The notes beneath the pieces were generated by a model. That model had not been told where the DNA came from. It saw nothing but the letters and a program-made list of their open reading frames with translations, and did no database searches. This document shows, piece by piece, positions 6,091 through 13,038 of a DNA stretch of 13,160 bases (positions are counted from its first letter, which is position 1; the number at the start of each line of letters is the position of its first letter). Origin of the DNA: Chloroflexota bacterium (GTDB taxonomy: Bacteria > Chloroflexota > UBA6077 > CF-72); contig JAFAPL010000487.1 in assembly GCA_019247135.1 (NCBI GenBank), positions 1 through 13,160 of the forward strand, given 5' to 3'. The translations under genes and the position numbers were made by a program.

Positions 6091-7518
6091 GTGAAACGCG
6101 CGCGTCGCGCCAAGATCGTGGCCACGCTTGGACCCTCGACGGACGGCCTCGAACCCGACCTGGTCCGCGCCGGGCTCGACGTGGCCCGCTTGAATTTCTC
6201 ACACGGTACGCACGCCGACCATGCCCGTCGCTGCGCGGCCATTCGCGCAGCCGCGGCAGAAGCTGGCCGCGAGGTTGCGGTGATGCAAGACCTGCAGGGT
6301 CCGAAAATCCGCGTCGGTTCACTCGTGGACGGTGGTCCGGTGCGACTCGAGGCCGGCCGCGACCTGATCATCACGACCCGCAACGAGGTCGGGAACGCCG
6401 AGCGTATCTCGTGCACGTATCCACACCTCGCCGAAGACCTCCAACCAGGTGACCGCGTGCTGCTCGACGATGGTCGTATTCGCCTGAGCGTGCTGAAGGC
6501 CGAAGATTCTGAGGTTCGAACGCGTGTCGAAGAAGGTGGACCGCTGGGCGAGCACAAGGGCATGAATCTGCCGGGCGTGGCGGTCTCGTCGCCCGCGATC
6601 ACCGACAAAGACCGCGTGGACATGGCCTTTGGTCTCCAGGAGCTGGCGGTCGATTACGTCGCGCTTTCGTTCATCCGCACAGCCGACGAAGTAACTGCCG
6701 CACAGGATCTCATGAAGACGTTGGGCCGAACGGCTCCGCTGGTGGTGAAGTTGGAGAAGGGCGAGGCGATCGAAAATCTCGACTCGATCCTGCAGATCGC
6801 GGACGGTGTGATGGTGGCGCGCGGCGATCTCGGGGTTGAGCTCGCGCCTGAGCAGGTGCCGATGTTGCAAAAACGCATCATCCAGCGCGCCAATGCACGG
6901 GGCCTTCCAGTGATCACCGCCACGCAGATGCTCGAGTCAATGGTCACCGACGAGACACCAACGCGCGCCGAGGCGAGCGACGTCGCCAACGCGGTATGGG
7001 ACGGCAGCGACGCGGTCATGCTGTCCGCCGAGACCGCCAGCGGCCGCCATCCGCTGCTGGTGCTCAAGATGATGGACCGCATCGTGCGCGCCGCCGAATC
7101 CACCGAAGCACCGCACCTGGGACACGACACGCACGATCATCCCCGCGGCTACGCCGCCGCGGTCACTCACGCGGCGCGGGTGCTGGCCGAAGACCTCGAC
7201 GCGAACGCCATCATCGGCATCACTCAGTCCGGCTTGACGGCCCAGCTGCTGTCACGTGGTCGAGCGCGGGTGCCGATCTTCGCGTTCTCGCCCGATCCGG
7301 CGGTATGTCGTCGGCTGGCGCTGTGGTGGGGCGTGACGCCGGTGCACATGAACCTGGCGGAGGACCTCGAGGTGAACATCGCCAGGATGGAAGAGCACCT
7401 GTGCACCTACGAAGGCGCTGCCCCCGCCGACACCCTGGTCGTCACCGGCGCCCACCCGTTCGAAGTCGGCCTGCACACGAATTTCGTGAAGTACCACGTC
7501 CTCGGCCAGCGCACCTGA
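6091..7518 (+). CDS. pyk: Pyruvate kinase
   Basis: Glycolytic enzyme converting phosphoenolpyruvate and ADP to pyruvate and ATP in the cytoplasm. The 475 residues match the short bacterial type without an added C-terminal PEP-utiliser domain. Visible motifs: AKIVATLGPS (7-16), ARLNFSHG (32-39), MQDLQGPKIRVG (65-76), then the B domain to about 173. The active-site stretch VVKLEKGEAIENLD has the catalytic Lys220 and metal ligand Glu222; the usual Asn after that Glu is Lys. DGVMVARGDLGVE (238-250) gives Asp246, ATQMLESM (277-284) the conserved Thr, followed by TRAEASDVANAV and MLSAETASG. The C-domain, with ITQSGLTAQLLSRGR, runs to the end. The GTG start has only a weak GAG 8 bases upstream, within the tandem repeat. 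It seems to be a single-gene unit. Confidence 0.97.
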   Translation: MKRARRAKIVATLGPSTDGLEPDLVRAGLDVARLNFSHGTHADHARRCAAIRAAAAEAGREVAVMQDLQGPKIRVGSLVDGGPVRLEAGRDLIITTRNEVGNAERISCTYPHLAEDLQPGDRVLLDDGRIRLSVLKAEDSEVRTRVEEGGPLGEHKGMNLPGVAVSSPAITDKDRVDMAFGLQELAVDYVALSFIRTADEVTAAQDLMKTLGRTAPLVVKLEKGEAIENLDSILQIADGVMVARGDLGVELAPEQVPMLQKRIIQRANARGLPVITATQMLESMVTDETPTRAEASDVANAVWDGSDAVMLSAETASGRHPLLVLKMMDRIVRAAESTEAPHLGHDTHDHPRGYAAAVTHAARVLAEDLDANAIIGITQSGLTAQLLSRGRARVPIFAFSPDPAVCRRLALWWGVTPVHMNLAEDLEVNIARMEEHLCTYEGAAPADTLVVTGAHPFEVGLHTNFVKYHVLGQRT

Positions 7519-7690
7519 GCCCCGAACACCGCGGCTCGCATCGCAGAACTGCAGCTCGCCGCCAGAAGTCTCACCAGCGGCACGCGCGGCCGATCCGAAC
7601 CGCTGACCACGGCGTCACCACCACGCGCATTTTGCCGTACGGCGAGCAGTCACACAGCTACAGAGCGGCATCGACGAGCGCCCACCGTGC
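7519..7690. other. Convergent intergenic spacer, no gene seen
   Basis: About 170 bp between the ends of pyk (plus) and the 2H-phosphoesterase gene (minus). I see no convincing intrinsic terminator: GC-rich short inverted repeats such as GCGGC/GCCGC exist, but none is followed by a T-run on either strand. No open frame with coding character is evident. Confidence 0.5.
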
Positions 7691-8206
7691 TCAAGCTCCG
7701 AGCAGCCAGCGCCCGATTGCCTCGTACCGCTCCGGCCCGCGTTCCAGCAGCTCCACCGTCCGCATCTCCAGCCGCTCTCCCTCAACCCGGAGCTCGCGCG
7801 CCGCGTGCGCCACCAACGCTGCGCGGTCGCGCGCCCGCCCGTTGCGCACCAGCGTCACGTGCCAACGCCAGGTCCGATAACCCTCGAGCTGCACGAAGCG
7901 CCCGTCGAAGAGCCGCTCGCGTGCCGCGTCCAGCTCAGACGTCTCCGTGATCGCGATGCACAGCGTGCAATCGCGATTCCCCAGCTCGCCCACCGTCGAG
8001 AGATTGATGTTCAGCGGCCCAGGCAGCGCGTGGCGTACCTGCGCCTCGATCAGCTCGCTCGCGGCAGGCGTCGGTTGATAACACAACGTCAGATGTGGAC
8101 CCATCACGGCCGCGTAGGGCGGGTCGTGCGTCTCACGCCAGGCCTGAATGCGCCTGCCGAGCGCGCCGTCCACGGGCGCGACCAGCACGCGCCGCCCGAG
8201 GATCAC
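7691..8206 (-). CDS. 2H phosphoesterase superfamily protein (2'-5' RNA ligase/cyclic phosphodiesterase-like)
   Basis: A 171-residue soluble protein with the two HxTx motifs that define the 2H superfamily: PHLTLCY (His38, Thr40) and WHVTLVR (His116, Thr118), about 78 residues apart. In LigT/ThpR-like and cyclic phosphodiesterase relatives these two His/Thr pairs form a symmetrical site acting on 2',5' or 2',3'-cyclic phosphates of RNA or nucleotides. The true substrate is not known from the sequence. The GTG start overlaps the stop of the RidA-like gene by four bases (GTGA), suggesting coupled translation and possibly a shared pathway. An alternative is a broad-specificity cyclic-nucleotide esterase. 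Confidence 0.85.
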   Translation of the reverse strand: MILGRRVLVAPVDGALGRRIQAWRETHDPPYAAVMGPHLTLCYQPTPAASELIEAQVRHALPGPLNINLSTVGELGNRDCTLCIAITETSELDAARERLFDGRFVQLEGYRTWRWHVTLVRNGRARDRAALVAHAARELRVEGERLEMRTVELLERGPERYEAIGRWLLGA

Positions 8207-8679
8207 TCGCGCGAGGCGCTCTGCGGCGGTCCGTCTGAGCGTGAGCCTGGCGGCGAAGCGTCCGATTGCGTGATGTGCTCCGCCTTGCGTTCGTCGGGAA
8301 AGCCCGCGATGGCTTCGATCTCCACGCGCATGCCAGGCACCGCCAGCCGGCTCACCTCGACGAGGGTGCTGGCCGGTCGACTCGACCCGAAAAACTCCCG
8401 GCGCAGCGGATTGATGCGTGTTCGATCCTCAATGTCCGTGAGATACACGGTCACTTTGAGGACGTGGGACGGCTCGAGCCCGACCGCGGCGAGGCTTGCG
8501 CGGAGATGGCCGAGCACCTGACGCGTCTGCTCGAGGACGTCCCCGCGACCGACGAGCTCACCGTGCTGGTCGAGCGGCGCGCAGCCCGAGACGAACAGGA
8601 GATCGCCGAAGCGGACCGCATGTGTGTAATGACTGATTGGCTCGCCCAGCTCGGCGAGCATGATCTCCTGTCGCGACAT
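8203..8679 (-). CDS. RidA/YjgF/YER057c/UK114 family protein lacking the catalytic arginine
   Basis: The 158-residue protein has the Rid fold: GEPISHYTHAVRFGDLLFVSG (residues 12-32), the helix QTRQVLGHLRASLAAVGL, VTVYLTDIED, and VEVSRLAVPGMRVEIEAIA near the end of the domain. Family members form trimers with sites between subunits; RidA proper hydrolyses reactive enamine/imine intermediates. E. coli RidA has PARS here, with Arg105 binding the substrate carboxylate. This protein has PAST, so the Arg is replaced by Ser104 and the standard deaminase activity is doubtful. About 30 extra polar residues follow the domain. The frame is open to 8913, but the upstream 78 residues are low-complexity and unlike the family, so I start at MSRQEIM. 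The ribosome-binding site there is weak; the ATG six codons later is possible. Confidence 0.87.
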   Translation of the reverse strand: MSRQEIMLAELGEPISHYTHAVRFGDLLFVSGCAPLDQHGELVGRGDVLEQTRQVLGHLRASLAAVGLEPSHVLKVTVYLTDIEDRTRINPLRREFFGSSRPASTLVEVSRLAVPGMRVEIEAIAGFPDERKAEHITQSDASPPGSRSDGPPQSASRE

Positions 8680-8899
8680 ATCGGTAACGGTACCCCGCCG
8701 GCCGCCGCCCCCGCTGTGTGAGGCTTCGCAACGGGCCGCACCTCCGAACCGCGGCATGATGACAAAGTGCACCCTGGACGGATCAGGCCCGCCTGGACGA
8801 TCGGACGGCACGTTCGCAGCCTCAGCAATTCGGAGTGCGCGAACGGCGTCGCGGCTAGCGAGCGCGCCAGCGCTGCCCTTATCTTGTGCTCGAGGACCA

Positions 8900-9286
8900 G
8901 TGCAGCCGAACAACCGTGAGCAGCTCTCATTCGAGCGGTTTCTCAGCGAAGCAGCACAGCTTCATCAAACCTGGATCAGGCGCGTCGATGCGCAGCACCG
9001 TCGGCGTCCGCGCCCGCCTGACATCGAGGCGGAGCGGCTGCGTCTGGTGCGTCGTCTGCAACTGGTGCAGCGTCTGCAGGCCGAAACCAGTGCTGGAGAG
9101 GACCTGGATACGCGTCTGCGCGAGCTGGCGGCCGCCCCGCGTGAGGCGCGACTGGTCGAAGGCGACCAGCCGTTTTTGACGGCCCTGCTCGAGACGTGGC
9201 AACAGGCGCAGCTGCCGCAGGCGTCGACCATCGCCGCGGGCGCCAATCCACCGAAACCCTCGGGCACCGTCGAGTTCAGGTGGTAA
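8900..9286 (+). CDS. Hypothetical charged, helix-rich protein
   Basis: A 128-residue protein that I do not recognise. It has no signal peptide, membrane helix or Cys cluster. It is rich in Arg, Glu, Gln, Ala and Leu, with a stretch EAERLRLVRRLQLVQRLQAE that should be helical and may form a short coiled coil, and a Pro/Gly-containing C-terminus ending VEFRW. The frame opens at 8660, but the first 80 codons are Pro/Ser/Ala-rich and run through the RidA start region. GTG at 8900 with GAGGA just upstream is a better start. The reverse strand is also open here (8927-9331) but gives a less protein-like product. Reality of the gene moderately likely. Confidence 0.55.
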   Translation: MQPNNREQLSFERFLSEAAQLHQTWIRRVDAQHRRRPRPPDIEAERLRLVRRLQLVQRLQAETSAGEDLDTRLRELAAAPREARLVEGDQPFLTALLETWQQAQLPQASTIAAGANPPKPSGTVEFRW

Positions 9287-9341
9287 ATTTCTCGGCGTAA
9301 AGACCTCGTTCGATCGCCGCTCGCCGCACATTTAACAATTC

Positions 9342-9347
9342 TGTAAT
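9342..9347 (+). promoter_or_regulatory. Possible -10 element upstream of the two-component operon
   Basis: TGTAAT matches the -10 consensus at five of six positions and lies in a short AT-richer patch within GC-rich DNA. There is no good -35 at the standard distance. If it is real, transcription would begin at about 9354, inside the CGTGACG repeat cluster. Confidence 0.3.
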
Positions 9348-9350
9348 CCG

Positions 9351-9405
9351 CGTGACGCTTCACGTGACGCTTTTGCGTTTTCACGTGACGGTCCACGTGA
9401 CGCTT
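9351..9405 (+). repeat. Four-copy CGTGACG repeat cluster (candidate operator array)
   Basis: CGTGACG begins at 9351, 9363, 9384 and 9396. Copies 1, 2 and 4 extend to CGTGACGCTT, and copies 2, 3 and 4 are preceded by CA, giving the palindrome CACGTG. The spacing is 12, 21 and 12 bp, so the cluster is two pairs 33 bp apart. Short inverted repeats overlap the copies, for example CGTGA-CGCT-TCACG at 9351-9364. It lies about 75-125 bp before the sensor kinase gene. I infer a binding array for a regulator, or a structured leader; neither can be proved from sequence. Confidence 0.7.
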
Positions 9406-9477
9406 CGCGATTAGGCTTAGCGGAAAAAGAAAGGGCGCGGGCGGAGCGGCCACAGCGAAAGGGACCAGACCACAGCA

Positions 9478-10737
9478 ATGCAGGCGGACACGAGGACCGA
9501 CACGGCGCTGTTTGCACCGACGACGGGCACGGCGCGCGACGCGCGCGACTTGCGGGCGCCGCGCTGGCGCGGGCGTTCGCGCCTCGCGGTCTGGGCCAGC
9601 CTGCCGCTGTTCTGGCGCCTACTGGGCGTGAACCTGGTCGTCGTGCTCGGTGGCGCGGTGATCGGTACGTGGCTCACCCAGCGCCTCGTGGTCAGCGGCA
9701 CCTTCACTCCCGTCACGCACGCGCTGCTGGTGCTCGCGGCCCTGTGCCTGTCGGCGGGCCTGACGATGCTGTTGCTGCGCGAGACGTTCCGCCCGATCCG
9801 TTCGCTGCGCCAGGCGACGCAGCGCTTCAACGCGGGTGATCACACCGCGCGCGCGAGCGTGGCGCCGCTCAGTGACCCCGACGTAGCCGCCCTGGTGCAT
9901 GAGGTGAACGCGCTCTGGGACCGGCTGGAGCAGGACGCCGCGACGATCGAGGAGAAGACCGAACAAGCCGAACGCCTGGCCGCGCAGGTCATCTGGGCTC
10001 AGGAAGAGGAACGGCGGCGCGTTGCGCGCGAGCTACACGACGAAGCGGGCCAGGCGCTGACCGCGGTGATCATCGGCCTCGAGCGCGGGCTGGCGAGCAT
10101 GCCCGAGGTGTACGCGGCTGACCTGCCGATCCAACCGCGCCAGTTGATCTCGAACCTGCGTGACCTTGCTGCGCAGACTCTGGACGAGGTGAGAAAACTC
10201 GCGCTCGAGCTGCGGCCCTCAGTGCTGGACGACCTGGGTCTGGTGGCTGCGTTGCGCCAGTACGTCCGCGCGACTGAGGAGCGGACCGGGCTAGCGACGC
10301 ACCTGAGCGTCAATTTTGACGAGGACCTGGAGCGACTGCCGCCCGAGGTGGAAACGGCGCTTTTCCGCATCGCCCAGGAGGCGCTGACGAACGCGATCCG
10401 CCACGCGCACGCGAACTCGGTCGAGGTCCGCTTGCGTCGAACGGCGAACGCGGTGATGCTCGACGTGCGCGATGACGGGGTCGGCCTGTCCGCCACCGCC
10501 GGACTGGACCAGCGCTCCGAACGGCGTGGCGCGCTCGGGGCTGGAAGCGACCGAGCGGACCAGGCCGGCCAGACACGCCCGCCCGACCGAGCCGAACACC
10601 TCGGCATGTTCGGCATGCGGGAGCGCGCGCGTTTGCTCGGGGGCGAGTTCGAGGCGATGCCGGTTTCCCCGCGCGGCACCCTGGTGCGCGTGATGATCCC
10701 CACCGTGCCGCCGCCTGCGGCGGCGGGTGTCGCATGA
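9478..10737 (+). CDS. NarL-type sensor histidine kinase (HAMP, HisKA_3, HATPase)
   Basis: A 419-residue membrane kinase that should autophosphorylate and pass phosphate to the response regulator encoded next. Two hydrophobic segments (about 47-70 and 80-100) are separated by only some 10 residues, so there is no extracellular sensor domain. A HAMP linker follows (RPIRSLRQATQRFNAGDHTARA region, about 101-160). The HisKA_3 H-box RRVARELHDEAGQ carries the phospho-acceptor His187. ELRPSVLDDLGL lies at 244-255. The ATPase domain has N305 in EALTNAIRHA, the G1 box DDGVGL (332-337) and the G2-like LGMFGMRERARLLGG. Between the two boxes lie about 37 residues rich in Arg, Asp, Gly and Ala, longer than usual. 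The ATG at 9478 has only a distant AAAGGG site. The stop overlaps the next start (ATGA). Confidence 0.94.
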   Translation: MQADTRTDTALFAPTTGTARDARDLRAPRWRGRSRLAVWASLPLFWRLLGVNLVVVLGGAVIGTWLTQRLVVSGTFTPVTHALLVLAALCLSAGLTMLLLRETFRPIRSLRQATQRFNAGDHTARASVAPLSDPDVAALVHEVNALWDRLEQDAATIEEKTEQAERLAAQVIWAQEEERRRVARELHDEAGQALTAVIIGLERGLASMPEVYAADLPIQPRQLISNLRDLAAQTLDEVRKLALELRPSVLDDLGLVAALRQYVRATEERTGLATHLSVNFDEDLERLPPEVETALFRIAQEALTNAIRHAHANSVEVRLRRTANAVMLDVRDDGVGLSATAGLDQRSERRGALGAGSDRADQAGQTRPPDRAEHLGMFGMRERARLLGGEFEAMPVSPRGTLVRVMIPTVPPPAAAGVA

Positions 10738-11390
10738 TTCGCGTCCTGCTGGCCGACGATCACACGATCGTGCGCCAGGGTGTTCGGCTGTGCCTGGAGG
10801 CGATGGGCGACCTGGAGGTCGTCGCGGAGGCCGAGGATGGCCAGACCGCGGTCCAGCTGACGGCTCAGCTCCGGCCAGACGTGGCCGTGGTCGACCTGAC
10901 GATGCCGCGTCTGAACGGCGTCGACGCGATCCGCCAGATCAAGCGCGACACACCCGCTACCGAGGTCGTCGTGCTCTCGGTCCACGACAGCGAGGCATAC
11001 GTTGTTCAGGCGCTGCGGGCGGGAGCAGCCGGGTATGTGCTCAAGCGCAACGCGGCGACGGAGCTCGCGGCCGCGATTCGAGCGGCTCACGAAGGTCAGG
11101 CGTATTTGCACCCGAGCATCGCCCGACGCGTGATCGACGACTACCTGTCGCGCATGCGCTCGGCGGAGGACAGCCTCGCGGAACCGCACGAGCGGCTCAC
11201 GCCGCGCGAACGCGAGGTCCTGCAGCTCGCGGCCGAGGGCCACAGCACGCGCGCGATCGCGGGCTTGCTGTGCCTGAGCACCAAGACGGTCGAGCATCAT
11301 CGCGCCAGCGTGATGACCAAGCTGGGGCTGCACGGGCAGACGGAGCTGGTGAAGTACGCGATCCGCGCGGGGCTGGTCGAGCCCGCCTGA
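10734..11390 (+). CDS. NarL/FixJ-family response regulator with LuxR-type HTH
   Basis: A 218-residue cytoplasmic transcription regulator. The receiver domain (about 1-120) has the acidic pair Asp8/Asp9 in LLADDH, phospho-acceptor Asp54 in VVDLTMP, Ser82 in VLSVHD and Lys104 in YVLKRN, so it should be phosphorylatable. After a linker, the LuxR-type DNA-binding domain runs from LTPREREVLQLAAEG (about 155) through the recognition helix region LSTKTVEHHRASVMTKLG. The gene starts four bases inside the kinase gene (ATGA overlap), which marks the two as a cognate, translationally coupled pair. Its targets are unknown; autoregulation through the repeat cluster upstream of the kinase gene is possible but unproven. 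Confidence 0.96.
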   Translation: MIRVLLADDHTIVRQGVRLCLEAMGDLEVVAEAEDGQTAVQLTAQLRPDVAVVDLTMPRLNGVDAIRQIKRDTPATEVVVLSVHDSEAYVVQALRAGAAGYVLKRNAATELAAAIRAAHEGQAYLHPSIARRVIDDYLSRMRSAEDSLAEPHERLTPREREVLQLAAEGHSTRAIAGLLCLSTKTVEHHRASVMTKLGLHGQTELVKYAIRAGLVEPA

Positions 11391-11394
11391 GCGG

Positions 11395-11419
11395 GCCGCG
11401 TCGCTCGGACGCATGCGGC
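11395..11419 (+). terminator. Weak hairpin after the response regulator gene
   Basis: GCCGC (11395-11399) pairs with GCGGC (11415-11419), and an inner GTC/GAC pair closes a five-base loop, leaving a 4-base bulge on one side. It begins five bases after the response-regulator stop. No T-run follows, so intrinsic termination is doubtful. Confidence 0.25.
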
Positions 11420-11501
11420 TCCTCGAGCAAGCCACCGACTGCCGCCGCCACGATCCCGATTTAACGCGACTTATGAATACTTCTCAGCCTTTGACACGAC
11501 T

Positions 11502-12362
11502 TCATGTACGAAAGCCCGTGCGGGCGCGTTCCAGGCGGGCAACGGTCGCTTCGTCGACGCTGACCTCGCCCAATGCGGCGAACGGAGCTTTGCCAGGGCC
11601 GTGATAGTCGCTCCCACCCGTTGGAATCAGGTCGTGTGACTCCGCCAGACGCACGAGCGCTGCGCTGAGGTCCGGAGTGGCGTCCGGGTAAAAACATTCC
11701 ATCGCCTGCAGACCTGCCTCGCGCAGCACGCCCAGGCGCTCGTCCAGGCCGGCCTGACGCTCGGCGGCGTTCGCGTCGCGCGGAAACACCGGGTGCGCCA
11801 GCGCAGCCACCCCGCCGGCTTCCCTCACCGTGGCGATCGCCGTCGCATGATCAGGCGTCGGACGCTCGGGCGCCGCCGGCCGACCTGAACCGAGGTAGCG
11901 GTCGAAGGCCTCGCGTTCGTCTTGGACATAGCCCGCCTCGACCATCGCGCGCGCGATGTGGGGACGCGTAACCACCGCGCCGCTGGCCAGCTCGGCGACG
12001 CGTTCGGCGCTCACGGGCAGTCCCAGTTCGCGCAACGCATCGAGCGTCTGCTGCGCCATCGCGCTGCGGGACTCCTGCAGTGCTTCGAGGTAGCGCTTCA
12101 GCGCGGGCGCGGTCGGGTCGACGAAGAACCCGAGCAGGTGATCGTCGTTGCCTCTCGCGTCGCGCACCGACAGCTCTGCGCCGGCGATCAGCCCGATCCC
12201 GAGCTCGCGGGCCGCCTCCGCGGCTTCGTCCAGGGCGGCCAGGGAGTCGTGATCGGTAACGGCCAGGCAGTCGAGGCCCGCCTGCCGTGCCTCGTGGACG
12301 AGCTCCGCCGGCGGCAGCAGGCCGTCGCTGCGCAGGGTGTGGGTGTGGAGGTCAGCGCGCAT
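11502..12362 (-). CDS. PHP-domain metal-dependent phosphoesterase (TrpH/RNase AM-like)
   Basis: A 286-residue soluble enzyme with the full set of PHP metal ligands: DLHTHTLRSDG (His6, His8, Asp13), AVTDHD (Asp37, His38), Glu63 in AGAELS, His75 in DHLLGFF, His190 in LAHP, and the C-terminal GSDYHG (Asp252, His254). The insert with RPHIARAMVEAGYV (133-146) is typical of the TrpH/YciV branch. Characterised members of that branch remove 3'-phosphate from nucleoside 3',5'-bisphosphates or trim 5' ends of small RNAs. The length fits. It starts 15 bp after the stop of the membrane-anchored hypothetical gene, in one transcription unit, and ends convergent with the response regulator. Exact substrate inferred from the family only. 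Confidence 0.9.
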   Translation of the reverse strand: MRADLHTHTLRSDGLLPPAELVHEARQAGLDCLAVTDHDSLAALDEAAEAARELGIGLIAGAELSVRDARGNDDHLLGFFVDPTAPALKRYLEALQESRSAMAQQTLDALRELGLPVSAERVAELASGAVVTRPHIARAMVEAGYVQDEREAFDRYLGSGRPAAPERPTPDHATAIATVREAGGVAALAHPVFPRDANAAERQAGLDERLGVLREAGLQAMECFYPDATPDLSAALVRLAESHDLIPTGGSDYHGPGKAPFAALGEVSVDEATVARLERARTGFRT

Positions 12363-12377
12363 CGGCAGCTCGACCGT

Positions 12378-13016
12378 TCAGCAGTCGGTGCGGCGCGGCG
12401 TGCCGCTGAGCTGCACGTCCTGCACCATCCAGCCCGACGACACGCGTTCCATCGTGTACGTCTGGTCGCTTTCTTCACGCACACACCGAGTTTGGTGGTT
12501 CTGACCGTCGTACTCGTCATACGTCCACACCTCGTGGGTCGCGATCTCAGTCTGCTCGGGACTGTGCGGCGTGGTGGAGACGACCTGCAGGTCATACGGG
12601 GTCGCGCCGCCGAGGTGGAGTCCGCCCGAGATCAGATGCTCGGCTTCGGTGCGCTCGAAGCTCAACGCATCCGGACTGAACGCGGCTGAGAGGGCCTGAA
12701 GCCGTCCGTCACTGGGATCCTTGTAGGCAGCGAACACCAGGTCGAGTGCACGGCGCAGTGCGAGCTGCGGCTGGTTGGCCTCGGCGACGGCCGTTGCGGT
12801 GGCGGCGGAGGCGGACCGCGTTACGGCCGTGAGCAATGCCTGAGCCGAGATGAGCTGTGCTTCAGCGGCGTCAGCTCGAGTTTCCGCAGCGCGTCGTGCG
12901 ACGTCCTGTTGACGCGCCCAGAAGCCCGTCGCTCCAAAAGCAATGAGCACCATCAGAGACACAATCCATGGAAGAAGGCGGCCCACATGCCTCGGCTGAG
13001 GGCCCAACAAGCGCAT
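12378..13016 (-). CDS. Membrane-anchored hypothetical protein with a possible NTF2/IMS-like outer domain
   Basis: A 212-residue protein with a short basic N-terminus, one membrane helix (about 13-34, LLPWIVSLMVLIAFGATGFW), an Ala-rich charged helix likely to be a coiled coil (about 36-80), and a C-terminal domain (about 85-205). The domain begins with a helix ALRRALDLVFAAYKD and ends with strands ATHEVWTYDEYDGQ, then QTYTMERVSSGWMVQDVQL. That closing pattern resembles NTF2-like or IMS-type domains; this is a pattern impression, not a firm family match. It is first in a unit with the PHP enzyme. The ATG has GGAG only 3 bases upstream, and a GTG ten codons later is possible. Its start faces that of the divergent exported protein with about 20 bp between. 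Confidence 0.75.
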   Translation of the reverse strand: MRLLGPQPRHVGRLLPWIVSLMVLIAFGATGFWARQQDVARRAAETRADAAEAQLISAQALLTAVTRSASAATATAVAEANQPQLALRRALDLVFAAYKDPSDGRLQALSAAFSPDALSFERTEAEHLISGGLHLGGATPYDLQVVSTTPHSPEQTEIATHEVWTYDEYDGQNHQTRCVREESDQTYTMERVSSGWMVQDVQLSGTPRRTDC

Positions 13017-13038
13017 ACTCTCCCGAGTAAAGCACGTG

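Noticed and set aside
6996..7880. A 294-codon plus-strand frame overlapping the 3' part of pyk
   Set aside because: It runs in another frame of pyruvate kinase and gives an Arg/Ser/His-rich product with no family features.
8660..8899. Longer start for the charged hypothetical protein
   Set aside because: The extra 80 residues are Pro/Ser/Ala-rich and lie antisense to the RidA start; GTG at 8900 has a ribosome-binding site.
8680..8913. N-terminal extension of the RidA-like protein by 78 residues
   Set aside because: The extension is low-complexity, has no counterpart in the Rid family and no ribosome-binding site was seen for its starts; the domain begins at 8679.
9351..9405. CRISPR-like interpretation of the CGTGACG repeats
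   Set aside because: Repeats are 7-12 bp with gaps of only a few bases, far too short for repeat-spacer units, and no cas genes are near.
9999..11435. A 478-codon open frame on the minus strand opposite the kinase and regulator genes
   Set aside because: It is antisense to two well-identified genes, rich in Arg and Ser and without recognisable motifs. Long antisense frames are common in GC-rich DNA.
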